NCBI GenBank assembly: GCA_963678705.1
Contig: OY783207.1
Span: forward strand, 22,046,001-22,110,000
Length of the DNA stretch: 64,000 bases
Reading direction: 5' to 3'
DNA from: Panorpa germanica
Taxonomy: Eukaryota > Arthropoda > Insecta > Mecoptera > Panorpidae
Positions 24,333 through 37,430 of this stretch are shown in pieces (position 1 is the first letter of the stretch; every line of letters begins with the position of its first letter). The position numbers and the translations under genes are program-made. The notes under the pieces are model-generated. The model saw nothing but the letters and a program-made list of their open reading frames with translations. It searched no databases and was not told where the DNA came from.

Positions 24333-25845
24333 TAAAATGTCAGGTTTCCTTAGTGACCGTGCATACATTTGATACGATAAGTGATGCTAGCCGTGCGGAC
24401 CTGTGGACGCAATAAGAAAACTCTTCAAATCAGCCTTTGTATTTATATAACATAATTCAGGTGAGTTCTTCTTTTTGGGATAAACATTGGGTAAAAGAGC
24501 AATCGTTGTAAAGGTATGACCTTTACAAAAACAAAAGTAAACCATAAAATAGTTACCATGCCATAAAAAGCAAAAGCCCCCCGAATCACCATATTGTAAG
24601 GCGGCTGTAAATGGTTGTAAACAGCATATAACTAACTATAGTAATTATCCAACAATCTAGCAAACATTGATGACATTTCGAATTCAGTCCAACTCTTAAT
24701 TTATATAGTTAAGGGTGAGTAAGGAGCCCGAGGGTGAAGGGGTGGTTATTTTGTAACAGGACTGGGTTTAGATTTAACTTAGATGGTGTAGAAATGGGGT
24801 GTAACATAGTCAGGGGCATCAGGGACAGTGGGAGATGAACAGGGGTAAACGGGGTAGTAGTATGAGAGTGAGATGACCTGAAATTGAGGGGTAGATTGTA
24901 ATATTAAGAGCCATTACGCCACCCGCAGAATTGCGTTTGTGAAATTACAGTTTACCCTAGGTTTGAAACATTAACACGGATTCACAATAAGGGATGAATG
25001 AGTCCATAGTCCGCAACGCAACGCAACCCCCTCCCCATACCTCCACATCCCATTCTTCCCGTTCATTCGGTTACTGTGTGTATATGCTGACGCCTGGGAG
25101 GTATGTGATATAAATACATTGATTTTAATTATGCAAATATTGGCCGTTAGATGTCATTAAAAAATTGTTAGTATTAAAATGGCTATAGAGTCGAATCACA
25201 TGGTGTATTTTAGAGATAATAGGACTTAACTTAATTCCATTTGTAATTGAGATAGAGGCTTATGGTTCCAAATGAATTGTAGACTGCAATATAAGTTGGT
25301 AGCATTCGAGGCTTATATTTAATGATGAATTTGAGTTAATAAGTTATATAGAAACCAGTGGAAGATTTAACAACAGGCGCTCAAAGACGTAAGGTCCCCA
25401 AAACCATAACCTTCATTTCAATTTTTTTCTAATGACACCAAACTTGGTTTGGTGCAATTTTAATTACGTTCAAGGTTACAAAATATGAACGCAGCAAGAA
25501 GAAGACAACGTACATCTCAATTTTCAAGAATAAAAGAATAGCGCAACTAAAAAAACAGCAATCTAAACAAATTCATGAATCATTATAATAAAATTCTTCT
25601 AATTTATGTAACATATACATTTTTTTTCTAAATTCTTTCGGAGAAAAGCGAAAAGTACGTTTTAATGAAGAAAAATATTTGTTTTGAAAGTCATAGTGTT
25701 TCCAAAATTCTCCCTGCGTCTAATCGTTTTATAAATATGTAAAAAAATTATATTTCTTTAGTTGGTAACACTGACCAAAAATGTTACAACTGAATTCTGG
25801 TCAGATGAGCTAAGGGTATATATTAAATATAGCTACTTTCATTGT

Positions 25846-25982
25846 AGTGTGTGCCAACGGCCAACACAGATAATATTTGGAGCTGACAGAACTCACTGTG
25901 CATAATGTTAAGTTATAACAAAATTAGATAAAAAGGAATTGACAATTTAAATAATAAACTTTAAAAGTAGTTTCTTTGATTT
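25846..25982 (+). repeat. dispersed repeat (GACAGACGAGC family), copy 3
   Basis: It contains GCTGACAGAACTCACTGTGC, AGTTATAACAAAATTAGA and AATAATAAACTTTAAAAGTA, linking copies 1 and 2. No terminal structure was identified. Confidence 0.5.
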
Positions 25983-27441
25983 CAGGTAAGAGAGTATGAT
26001 TTAAGTTAAACAGCGTAATTATTATAATGTGTATGTAAATTTCAAAAATAAAGGTCTTTGATTTCAGAAGCAACACATGACTTGTAGACTAACTTGAACA
26101 CAAACTTTGTAGACTAAAATAAATCTCTTTTTGATTTTAAACTGAATTGAAACACAATACACAAGACGCGTTTGATGAATCATTTTTTTTCGCTCATTTT
26201 CTTGTCGAAATACAGTAAATCATTTTCTTTTGTGCCTGAGAATTAAAACAAACTAAATTCGCTATAATGTTTCGCTCCAAATTTAGCTCTATCCAGTCAA
26301 AGTTCCACTTTCCGTTCAGATGACAATGTTTATTAAATTTCGTTTAATTAACTCAATTCTCTTAGAATAAGTTGTGGCCCTAGGCTTAATCTAATGCTTG
26401 CAACAGTGCTGAATTGGGTATTTCCAATGCCCCTTGCACTTAATTCCATTATATGGATATACATGGATAAGTCCAAACAATGTAGACTACCCGCTAAACA
26501 CAGTTATACGTATGCAAAGTTTATTTAACCTTGTAACTGCGTGACAAGTTAAGTGGCAACCCTCTACGTGAATTGCTATAAAGAGAATAAGAATACAGAC
26601 GCGTAATTTTGTTAATTACCGCTCTTTTTATTCTTACGGTTATGTAACATAATAAGGTATTGCTAACATAAAAATCTAATTAATCACGACTACAGTTTTT
26701 CTTCAATTAAAGACTTTGGATCACGTGGTACCGTATCGTTGTACACCTCGTTTAAGAATCAGCCAATCAGTGCGTTGCTTGAGATAATTAATGATTGAAC
26801 TTTAACTTTTAAGCAATTTATAATTAAAATATTGTTTTATATCTATGATAATAATTAATTTAAAAAAATAAAAATACAATGCATATAAAATTATGTAAAT
26901 TTTATTCTCAAGACATCATTAATAATAAAGGTATTTAGCAGAACGTTGGTTGGACTTTTGTATACGGTTGTCAAACTATGAGGCGACTTGAAAAATATTT
27001 ATTTTTATACAATTTCTAATACATTATTAGAAAATATTTATTGTAAAATATTATTTAGTATAATATGATGAAATATTTTTCTGCAATCAGTTGATCAATT
27101 TAAATATTTTAATTCCGCATAATTGGATTTTAAATAATAAATTATTTCTGTCACTCAATCGCAATCAATGTCTAAAGATACATGTTTCTTTTATAAGGGT
27201 ACAAAAAGTGGAGACACCGAATGGCAAAATTATTATGTTAAATCATAAGGAATTAGGAATCTATGAAAACTTGAGAAGTTGCATTCCCCGAAAGTTGTAC
27301 AAGTTTTAAAATTTCACAAAATATTCTCTTTATTAGTCTAGAATAGATTTAACTTTCAATATTTCGATTTTGTTTTTATTTCTCGTTCTTGTTGCCGTTA
27401 AATACTAAGTTTTGGAGTTTCTTTTTTATCAATTCGTATAT

Positions 27442-27664
27442 GAGTGCATCAACTTTCGATAGTTATTAGCATTAAAACAATATATACATTTATAAACAAT
27501 TTCAATACATAATTTATTATTTTTTAAATACGAGCATGTGTATTTCAGATTAAGAGATTAATTTAAATTCATTGATAAAATCAATAAAGTTTTTTTAGAC
27601 TTTCTCTACTTAGAAATATCTGCTTATACTCTTCAGGAATATTACAATTATGTCTTTGCGAGTT
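27442..27664 (-). mobile_element. LINE 3' end fragment, copy 2
   Basis: It aligns by eye with the tail of 17067..17385: GAGTGCATCAACTTTCGATA, then AAAACAATATATACATTTAT, AAGAGATTAA and AGACTTTCTCTACTT. It includes only the 3' portion and no recognisable zinc-finger motif. Confidence 0.65.
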
Positions 27665-30600
27665 TTGAAGTTATTTTGGAGAATGTTAACGACAAATTAC
27701 AATTTGACGGTTTACTTTTAATTCTTATTAATTTAGAATATTTCTAAACCGAAATATTATGATGAAATTAATTATAAATAATTTAATTACTGACTTCTGG
27801 TACTAATTAGCTCTTGAATAAAAAAGTGGATAATCGATTTGACAACGCAGGTGCTACGTAGTAATTATTTTTCTTTAATTGAAGACACTATAATTTTAGA
27901 AACTATTTTGCTTATAATATATAGCTATATAATGTGTAACTCTTGGATGCTGTAATTTGTTGTTGTCTAAACTGTAGGTAAGTAATTTATCAAAACAACA
28001 AAGCGATATTAGTGACAAATTACATCGTCTACCAAATTTTAAGTCTCTAACAATGAAATTATTATAATACCCTTGAAATTAATTATTAGAACATTAGAAT
28101 ATAATTGATTAAACATGTATTAATTATATATATTTTATAGAAAATGACTTTGTTGAAATAGTTGATTGTACTCTATAATCATCCAGCTGTTTTTGAGAAA
28201 AAGGGGTGGAAAGAGCGACACACAGATTGAAAAACTGTGGTAAGTAATTTAATGACATACGAAATCCACACCAAGTTGCAGCAATAAAAACTCTTAAACA
28301 ATTACGCAACCAGTGTACCTACAACAAATGTATATGTATAGGTACGTTTATATGTATACGAGTGTACGTGTATCGATATATTCGTTCATAAACACATATT
28401 TCGAATAAATAAGATAACAAATAATTTAACATTTGATTGATCGTTTTGAATATACTCAAATTCAAACAGATGGAAACAAAATTTATATTACCAACAAAAA
28501 AAAAAGTGAAATTAAAATCCAAAATATGTGACAGTCGATGGTATGAGTCAATCTGGAGATTAAGTGGGGATTAGGGGCAGATTAGGGGCGGCACAATCTT
28601 CAAGTGAAATAATATTTTCAATTGTAGATCAATACATGAAATAATATTATTATTATCAATGCCATTAATCGATAGAATGAAATGAGTACGTTTTTATGAA
28701 ATGGGATCGGATCAATCATTTTCCGTCAAAATGCGCGATTATTTTATAGAATTCCGTGTTCGTTTTGATAACTCGTTGCTTTTTAATTGTGATAATAATT
28801 CTTAGTTTATGGCCTCGATGTTTGTTGAGCCTTACAGCGACGGTTTGGACTTTACCAGATGCCCGCCCAACTCCTAGATTGGTTATTAAATAAAATTAAA
28901 GGATTAGGCAACAAGTCACCGTGTACTCCCAGTATTAATCCCAGTGATAATAATTTGGTGTCATAATTCAGTCTTTTTTTCTGACCGAAAATACAGTTTA
29001 GAGATGCAACCAGCTTTATTGCCGTCAATTGACTTACACCTGCTAAAATAAAATTATTAAGATTTTAGGCAAAAATAATTTAGTTCTACCCTCCCTTTTG
29101 GTGATGAAAGTGAGCCTATGAAGAGATTAGCTGCTAGTATGTGCTGTAATCAACCATGTGTCAATTAAGGTCAGAAATTATATAAATGCAAACACGAAAA
29201 AAGCACAAATAAATGAGCACTGCTTAATATGATATGCTGGCAATTATAAAACATGAATAAATCATTCGTCAATATTATTTTAACATTTCTAAATACAAAT
29301 AATGCTACAGAATATAATATGAGTATAATTATTATTATATCAGTAATCGCCAAGCTGTTCATTTACGCCACATACAAAAAATTATTTATATTAAATGGAT
29401 TTCAGGTATCGGGAAGAACAGATGGTGCCGGTTGCTGAACTCATAGCTATCCAAAAATTAGTTTATATGGCCAGTTAAGGAGAAATAACAGTAAATCGTA
29501 TGTCGGCCATGTTGCAGGTACTGGACCCTCTTTAACTGTCCATGTTAATTAAATTTAGCGATAACTATGAGGTCAGCAACTAGCCTAAGAGTTTTGTGCC
29601 TTTCAAAAAGTAAGTCGGGAAGTATCTCTTGCCTCTAAAGCTTTTTGCAGTTGTATTTTCTTATGAATGTTTGTCAAAATATGACTTAACCTAATTTCTG
29701 TTTCACGGTCTACTTTTTACCCCTATAAATTACATATCTTATATATTGCTTCATTTATTAGGTATTTTATATATTATATATATAAGCCTTAGCCCCGAAT
29801 CTGCCTGAATCGAATGAGAATAGAACTGTGATGTTAGTGTGAGAACGAACGTGTATACGAGTGGGAGAAAACACACGGCACGAATGAAATTAAACTGGTT
29901 TTGAGTTATTATGTTTCTCGGTCGCAGAAAATGCTTGGTTGCATGCTTTTGATGGTGACATCATGAACAGAGATGTGCACAACTACTATTTAGATACATA
30001 CAAATACGACACAATAAATTACCCTATTATGCTATTGTTAAAAATTCTATAGAGTCACGAAACACGGCTCGACTAGTTTGCAATCAGTTGCCTCATGTGC
30101 GGAGGGCCTTAATGAGAAAGTAAAATGACAGTGTTACTGTATATATTACATCATGAATTCATATTTTTGAATTATTTAATTATTTTGAGACTTCCATAAT
30201 ACAGAAAATTGACTGAAAAGAATGTACAAAATTTTCAAATAAATTGAAATCCATTTTAAAAAGTTAGTTAATATGAATTACTGAAAACTGCGCAATTACT
30301 AAAGTAACATTGTTTCTATCTAATCAATAATGCACGAACAAGAAGAATATTCTAATACTGCAAGTGTACTATCTGGAGTTGGAGCTGAAGCAACAACTTT
30401 ACCAGAAACTGGAAGCTTTAGAAGATGTGTACATCTTCCAAAGCAAGCGTTTATGTTACAAACATAGTGTAAAACACCATGCACCACTCAACTGTATGGT
30501 GTTGCCATCTGTGTTTTAGAAAGCAAACTATCAAGACAACTAGTATACAACCATACTACTACGATACTAGCACTATAACTAGAGTGCCATACTCGTAGTT

Positions 30601-30953
30601 GTACTTCCAACAACCTTTCTCGTCTTGTTGGTTTAGTTAGCAGGTAAACAATTCCTATACATTATGAATGTGTTATGTATGTGTAGAAATATATGTGTAT
30701 TGGTACGATACTGACGCCATATTTAAATTATTTAGCAACATGATAAAGTAAACTCTATAGTCTACGAGTACAGTCTCAGTGTTATTGGCTTTTGTTTATT
30801 TAAAGGAGTTCAGAAATTAAAAGTTTTGGAGAATGTGAATTAATCATATTAAACAATTAGCAAAATATGAACAAATGGTAGAAAGTTTCCACTTTTATAA
30901 TATTGAAGAAAGTAATATGTAAGTTTGTTAATTGTTTATAAAAAGGTACGCAA

Positions 30954-31087
30954 TACAGATAGAAAATTGTCTTACAATGTTCACGTTAGTTAGCTTGACA
31001 GAGGCTAATTCCAAGATTACCTTTCCACTTCTTATATAGGAACTTTATTGCAGTGCAAAGTTCATTGCTTGCTACAAGCTACCTGGG
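30954..31087 (-). repeat. CCCAGGT dimeric repeat, copy 4
   Basis: This is a reverse-orientation copy. It has AGATAGAAAATTGTCTTACA at the left, two monomer remnants, and CAAGCTACCTGGG at the right. The monomer joint TACCTTTCCACTTCTTATAT matches the joint seen in other copies. Confidence 0.6.
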
Positions 31088-31404
31088 AATAAATTAATCA
31101 ATTTCCTTCGAAATTCTAGAAATGTGGTCTGACAATTCGCAAAGAATTCGTATTGAAGTAAATAAACGAAATGGGTTACTGCATAACAAAAGGATTTATC
31201 CCGATACATAACAAGCAAAAGACTGGAATATATATAGATTGAAAATTTAGAGATGAAGAAAATTATAAAAACAGAGAGAAGAGAATGGAGAAGGTACGAC
31301 CGATACAAGACTACTGAGACAATAACCGAGATCGATTATCAGAGATAGAATTCCTTTTCGAAGCTGCCTTGTTGTAAAATGCAGACGATAACATATTTAT
31401 ACGT

Positions 31405-31480
31405 TGCTTCCCTTCCCTCCCACGTTTCATAGGATAAATTCAATGCATTTGATGCAGATCTGCGTCAATACCTTTACTGG
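31405..31480 (+). repeat. short dispersed repeat (AATGCGTTTGATGC), copy 2
   Basis: CCCTTCCCTCCCACGTTTCA is followed by GATAAATTCAATGCATTTGA and TGCAGATCTGCGTCAATACC. It ends 8 bp before the MITE at 31489. Confidence 0.5.
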
Positions 31481-31488
31481 GATCATAA

Positions 31489-31836
31489 TACCGGCTTCAC
31501 ACCAGAGAGACAGTTCAATAAAACACGAACAAAATCTGCTTTTCGGAACAAAAACAACAATGTTTACACCAAAGAGACACTTTTTAAAACATTTTTGTCT
31601 TTAAAAACTGTTTTAGTAAACAAAACGGATTCCCATCAGGAGTCTGTAAGATCAAAGGAAAACACGTTTGTTGTTGTTTTTTAGTCTGCTTGGTTTGAAC
31701 ACGCAGTTTTGTTTTTTGTAAACATTTGCGCTTGTCAATTGTTGTTTATCATTTATAATTTTTATGAGACACACAGAGAAACATGTTTTGTTTTGCTTTT
31801 TGATAACAAAACTGTCTCTCTGATGTGAAATCGGCA
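31489..31836 (+). mobile_element. Harbinger-like MITE, copy 2
   Basis: The termini are TACCGGCTTCACACCAGAGA and CTCTCTGATGTGAAATCGGC plus A, an inverted repeat of about 24 bp with a few mismatches. The flanks are TAA at the left and TTA at the right, one mismatch from a 3-bp duplication. It is 348 bp. It lies directly beside another dispersed repeat (31405..31480). Confidence 0.75.
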
Positions 31837-32636
31837 TTATAAACATAATTATAAACCTAATCCTAACAGTCACTGTACTCAAATGCCAAAATCGACAATG
31901 CTCTTTTCAAGATTATCTTTATTGTTTAGAAAAGTCCCATACAGATCCATTAACTGTTTGTTCTTGAGTTTTGCTCCTGCGAAGGCTCAACATTTATTTC
32001 AGGTGATTGTACATCGATAAATAATTTTGATTGCATGTGCTGCAATCAGGATCGTGATTTAGACATATGGAAACCGATGTATATAGAAGTATTGCAAGAA
32101 CGGCGAACGGTTTGAACAGTTTGAACGGGTAGGACGGCTGGCAGAACGATTGAACGCGGAACGGACGTTCCAATGAGGTTTTCTAAGTAAACCAGTAATG
32201 AAAATACGAAACGTAACTACATATAGTAATTGGTAAAACGTTTTGTTATAAATAATGTTTGTGTAACTGTTCTAACAACAATATGATATAGTGTTAGAAA
32301 GAGATGCAGATATTAGATAGAATGTAGACATATTATAGAGAATATTATTACGAAATCGAATATCTTAGACCAGACGCAGACAACAGGGTTCGAAACGTCT
32401 TGTTATGTATTGATAATTGTAATTATTGACAATTTGTGCTCTGCTTTAAACTGTCATTATTTGATGACATTATTAAAACGTCTACTTTGATATCAAGTTT
32501 CTGATTTACTATTGTTTGCGGGAAAGAAGAATTTGTTATCTTCTTAACTGAAGGAAAGAACGTCGCTGTGTGGGCTAAAAGAATCAGTAAGTTTTACTTC
32601 AAATTTAAATGTTTATCACAATATTATTGAAGGTAT

Positions 32637-32892
32637 CCAGTAAACAATTTGGTGAAGTGTCCCATTTTGTGACGTTTCCATCACTCTTACACTTCAATTA
32701 TAGTTCGCATCAACTTTATCTTCATTTGTATTCCAACAGGTGGAGTGGTTTCACCATTTGTAGTAGATAAATTAGACATTCCATATGAATGGCTGTGAAA
32801 AACTGAACTGAACTGAAAATGAACTCTTTCATGACAAAAAAATCATACGCATCTTCAATATGATGGCAAAGTGACTCCAAAATGTTTATTGC
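32637..32892 (+). mobile_element. AGTAAAC-TIR MITE, copy 1
   Basis: The left end is CCAGTAAACAATTTGGTGAA and the right end CTCCAAAATGTTTATTGC, an imperfect TIR with consensus CCCAGTAAACATTTTGG. The interior is nearly the same as 36226..36473 (ACTTCAATTATAGTTCGCAT, TTTATCTTCATTTGTATTCC, GGTGGAGTGGTTTC). GTAT flanks both ends, possibly a 4-bp duplication, but copy 2 does not repeat this cleanly. Confidence 0.75.
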
Positions 32893-33732
32893 GTATTGGC
32901 ATTTAAAATTAGAGCTACTTGGGTAAATAACATAATTTATGAAGCATGCAGTTTCCAAAAAAAGAAAGAACAAAGTAAAAGGAAGGATTTTATATGATAT
33001 TGAACTCATTATCGCGAGCTGGTGTAATGTTTTCTGTCAATTTTGCAACTCAGAAAGATAATCACAGAGGTCAATTCTAACTATTACAGAAGTTGGGTGG
33101 TATTTCGTTTATAAAGATGGCTACTAAGACTTCTCGCACCTAGCGAGGAGAGAGAGAGTTTCATAATTGTAAAATGTAAATAGCTGTTGGAAAGTATGTG
33201 GCGAAGAGATTCTTTCATTTTAAGATATTGGACTCTTCTGTTCTTAATTGTATCAGTGATTTTTTGACAGTTCTACACAATCGTTGGTACAATAAGTACT
33301 TGCTGGCATCAGTTATTATTGGTAAGCTGATGTCTTTATCTTAATAACGCATTTTTGGGAAGTAAAGACGTTTTTGCCACCTAACCAAATAGAAGTATAG
33401 TTAAATATTACAACTGCTAGTTTTGATAGATTGCCAGTAGGTAGTACTGAGTAGCCAGGAGTTATAGTATAGGAACATTTAATGGTTCTAAATAATAATC
33501 TGTTGATAAAAAGTGTTAACAATTTGGTGTAGCGATCGACTGCAATCCCCTAGCGAGTTTAAACTTCAATTGGTCGAGTACGTGTCTTAAATAACAAATG
33601 GAGGTTTTTGAACTTGCCATAAAATAGATTTCACATCGATTTCCTCTTAATTCATTTAACATCACAATTGAGTTTTTGTTGCTGGCAACTTCATTGTACA
33701 GAATTTGATTGTATGCACTCGAACTTCTTAAC

Positions 33733-33748
33733 TTTTTTTTTTTTTTTT
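33733..33748 (+). repeat. poly(T) run
   Basis: About 16 T. It could be the A-tail of a minus-strand retroposon, but no body is recognisable on its right. Confidence 0.7.
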
Positions 33749-34798
33749 AATCAAATCATTACAATATACTCGTACGTACGCTTTTTAGAAGGAATACTTT
33801 ATATTTATATAGAAATTTCTGATGTTTTTTATTGGTTTATTTCTCATGATGTAGAAATGACTGTGCGTGTCCACATGGACATCGGCATCGGCATCGACAA
33901 CCACGGCCGGTGCAGTGCGGTGTTCGACAACTCCTCCAGGGCATCTGATCCGATATAAACATTTTTTATATAAAACTCAATCAAAATGCACCACATAACT
34001 GCAATTTAAAATATTATATTAAAATAATAATGCATTAACATATTTTTATATAATATAATGTGAAGCAAAACCGTGGACTAAAACATGGACTTCTTTTGCA
34101 TGACGACGCGACGTCGTGTTCTACGCACTAAGCGGCAGCATAATTTGTACATTATTCATAATTTTATATTATGCATTTTCATAATAATGTGCATTTTATA
34201 ATGGCCGCGCTTTGGATTTTAAGAATGTGCAATATTTTATACGAAAGCCATGCCATGCCGCGCCGCGCCGCGCAGAGCGGTGCATCAAGAACCCAGCATG
34301 CAATTTGTAAATCGACAGTACACTTATAACATTTGATTATTCCTTCTACGGATTACGTTCGTTTCATTATTGACATTAAAGTAGCCCATGTTTTTAGAAC
34401 TTATTCTCATTGGCCAATTAATGGGGATCATTGAAATGCTAATTAGCAGTGTACTATTCCATGACTATAGTACGAGCAATACTGCAGCACTTACTAATGC
34501 TTGGTAGATTTTGTTAATCAATTCCTTTGCAAATAACCCAGTGACACCTGTTGCAGAAACTCTAAAATTGGAATTTTAAAAATTCACTGTGTTAGAAAAA
34601 CATTTCAAACGGTAATCCAGCCTACACAAGATGACCAAAAAAGTTTCAAGTAGGACTTGTACATACGCGATATTACACGATTTATAAAAAAATTAATACT
34701 TATTCTTACGTAATTGTTACCATTAAAGTTAAAGCAGGAAAAGAAAAGTATTGTACACAAGCATTTAAATAAACATGGAATTCAATAGATGAGTATTA

Positions 34799-35080
34799 TC
34801 ATATAAAAGTCGTTCTCCCACAACACTATGTGAAGAATGGAACATCCCATTAACAGTAAAGCATATTATTCTTCAATGCTCCAGGTAGTCGTCGCACAGA
34901 CAATGTTTGACGAATATTGGCAGATATTTGAAAGCACGGAAAGTCTGAACAGCAATAGAAGTAATTTAATCTCTTTATTTTAAGTACCCATACTCGTTTC
35001 GATAAGTTGTAAATTATGTATATTGCAAATGTTTAAAAATGTATATATTGTCTTAAGTGCTAATAACTGTTGATGCACTC
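34799..35080 (+). mobile_element. LINE 3' end fragment, copy 3
   Basis: The plus strand reads SYKSRSPTTLCEEWNIPL then TVKHIILQCSR before a stop. The PLTVxHIxLxC motif is the conserved C-terminal His-Cys region of I/R1/Jockey-type LINE polyproteins; the second Cys of the first pair is now Trp. A degraded frame and the shared tail ending TGTTGATGCACTC follow. Orientation is opposite to copies 1 and 2. Confidence 0.75.
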
Positions 35081-35141
35081 AAAGAAAGACATTCTCATAC
35101 CTGCAACGACTTTTTGAGAAAAGTTTAATAGAATCTGTTCG

Positions 35142-35201
35142 CATTAGAACACTTTATTATGAGATGAATTTTCTACTTTAATGTTTATCAATACATCACT
35201 G
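35142..35201 (+). repeat. TTTAATGTTTATCAATAC repeat, copy 1
   Basis: CATTAGAACACTTTATTATG, then TTCTACTTTAATGTTTATCA and ATACATCACTGTA. Related copies are at 53373 and 59780, with an inverted one at 59986. It runs directly into a (TC)n tract. Confidence 0.55.
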
Positions 35202-35203
35202 TA

Positions 35204-35224
35204 CTCTCTCTCTCTCTCTCTCTC
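35204..35224 (+). repeat. (TC)n microsatellite
   Basis: A pure TC run of about ten units following the repeat at 35142. Confidence 0.9.
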
Positions 35225-35534
35225 ATAGATTCGTTCATATGAAACAATAAACACAAGGTACAGCTATGACTTTTTCACGTTATGCATATGTATCATCCAA
35301 GATTTTTCGGATCTATAGAACATGAAGTAGATTCCTTTGCGGTCACTTTAACGTACGAAATACATGATAAAGATTAGCATATAACTTTCTTCTCATGATT
35401 ATTACCATACCCTTCTGTAAAAGTCGCAAGAAAACGGTTGCACAGTGAGAGGCCCTAAGTTTCCAAGATAATACTCATATGAGGTCCATGGTAATAGATT
35501 GTAATTAATATATTATTTAATTTAGTGACATTTA

Positions 35535-35639
<105 letters not shown>

Positions 35640-36225
35640 GTTATATAGATACATTGCATTCTTTTCCATTTTTGTCATCCGATATAGCTTTGGAAAAAAA
35701 AAGAAATGAAAAAGAATATAATCAAAAATAAAAACAGTCGAAATATTTCTCTATATCGCTTTCAATCTGACGTTCAGAAAAAAAAGAAGAAATTACAAAA
35801 GATAAAAACAAGAAGAAGAAGAACAGCATCAGTTCTTTGGTGGACTCGATGCAACAAACAAACAACAAACTTGAATCAAAGTAAAGCCAAATTATTTTAC
35901 AAAGGGCTTGAAATATATCTATCCTGAAATTATACATTAAACAAATGTATACATGTGTGTGGCTGTGTTTGTGTGTGTGTGACTGTGTGGTTATAAGAAA
36001 GAGTTGAATAAAGACTCAAAAGATGAAGATCAAAGATATTTGGATAAAAAAATTAAATATAACATCTGTGATGTTTTTTGTGGGATTTCAAGTAAAATAT
36101 ATTATTGTTAAATATCTTAACGAAAGCTCCACAATTGATTACCCGATTCAAGAATTATTAAGCCATAAATCAGAGGGGGATTTCTTCGCGGGAGTAGCCT
36201 AATTATCTGGATAGGAAATTGGTAT

Positions 36226-36473
36226 CCCAGTAAACAATTTGGTGAAGTGCCCTATATTTAGTGACGTTTCTATCACTATTTCACTTCAATTATAGTTCGC
36301 ATCAACTTTATCTTCATTTGTATTCCGACAGGTGGAGTGGTTTCGTCATCTGTAGCCGATAAAGTAGACATTTTATATGAAAAAATGTGAGAAACTGAAC
36401 TACGAGTATAAATGAACACTTTCATGATGCATCTTCAATATGATGTCAAAGTGACTCCAAAATGTTTACTGGG
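36226..36473 (+). mobile_element. AGTAAAC-TIR MITE, copy 2
   Basis: The 248-bp element runs from CCCAGTAAACAATTTGG to CCAAAATGTTTACTGGG, a 17-bp TIR with one mismatch. It is in the same orientation as 32637..32892 and lies about 380 bp upstream of the mariner remnant. The flanks are GGTAT and ATATA; the exact duplication is unclear. Confidence 0.8.
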
Positions 36474-36858
36474 ATATATAGAACAATGATTTTCGCATTT
36501 TTAGACAGTTTTAAGTGCAGGTTATATACCGTTAAATTTATTCATAGTTGAAATTTTTTTAAGGTGGTCACACATTGGAGATACGACTCTGTTAAGATAA
36601 TTGTATCTTGGTTGTAAAAAGACATACACAACACCATATGAACGTATTAAGTCGTCATAGTTATATTGGCGCTATCTGTGTCTCAGTAAACTTCCAGTTT
36701 ACTTTCGGAGCATTTTACTGCCGCGCATTTGCTCATAATAAACGCTACTTCTTAGTTACGTGGTGTGATCAGTTTTTTTTGGGCACAAAATCATCTGCAG
36801 ACAGATAGTTTGTACAGCTGTATCGGTACAAACATTATTGTGCGTTAATGGACTGCAA

Positions 36859-37083
36859 ATGGATATCATCAAGAAAGTTGACGAACTAGTTCGTGAGAAC
36901 CGTTGATTCACAATGTCGGAGCTTTCTCAACAGTTTCTGCAAATTTATCGAATTGTTTCCTATGAGATTGTCACCGAAATTAGAATTACGGAAATTGTAC
37001 TGAAACAACTGAATTTTATGCAGAAGGAATTATGACGTTATGACAAGTGCTTAAATTTAAATGGACCCTATGTTGAAAAATAG
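36859..37083 (+). pseudogene. mariner-like transposase remnant, central catalytic part missing
   Basis: From the ATG the frame reads MDIIKKVDELVRENR, a stop, FTMSELSQQFLQIYRI and SYEIVTEIRI. This is the N-terminal helix-turn-helix region of mariner transposases. After only a few degenerate codons it reads FMQKEL, a stop, and RYDKCLNLNGPYVEK, the mariner C-terminus, ending at 37083 in the same frame as the ATG. About 75 codons remain of a protein usually near 345, so the whole D,D34D catalytic domain is gone. Two in-frame TGA codons also break it. I could not identify the TIRs. A Harbinger-like MITE (37103) lies 19 bp past the stop, so the 3' end is split by a nested insertion. Confidence 0.82.
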
Positions 37084-37102
37084 TGGAAGGCTGTAGTTTT
37101 AA

Positions 37103-37430
37103 TGTCGGTTTCACACCAGATAGACAGTTCAATAAAACACGAACAAAAACTTATTTTTCTGAACAAAAACACCAATGTTTACACCACGTTTGTTTTCAGC
37201 AAATGTCAGCATTTTTAGTCTGCTTGGATTTTTGTGAACATTTGCGCTTGTCAGTTGTTTTTTATCATGTTTAAAAATTTTATGGGACACATAAAAAAAA
37301 CACTAAAAACAAAGCCAGGTTCAGTGTGAACAGACTGTTTTCGAAAAACAGGACAGTTTTAAAATAAACTAAAACATGATTTTGTTTTGTTTTTCGACAA
37401 CAAAACTATCTCTCTGATGTGAAACCGGCA
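37103..37430 (+). mobile_element. Harbinger-like MITE, copy 3, with TAA target duplication
   Basis: The termini are TGTCGGTTTCACACCAGATA and TCTCTCTGATGTGAAACCGG plus CA. The flanks carry TAA on both sides (37100-37102 and 37431-37433). A 3-bp TWA duplication is the PIF/Harbinger signature, so that superfamily is the best guess; the TIR itself is not diagnostic. It is 328 bp with no ORF of note. It inserted just after the mariner stop codon. Confidence 0.78.

Noticed and set aside
29467..29542. Short inverted repeat TGGCCAGTTAAGGAG / CTCTTTAACTGTCCA
   Set aside because: Two mismatches in 15 bp arms, no second copy seen and no duplication. It could be a tiny MITE, but the evidence is too thin.
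34257..34277. GCCGCGCCGCGC run shared with 63519-63533
   Set aside because: Simple GC-rich repeat; the match is explained by low complexity.
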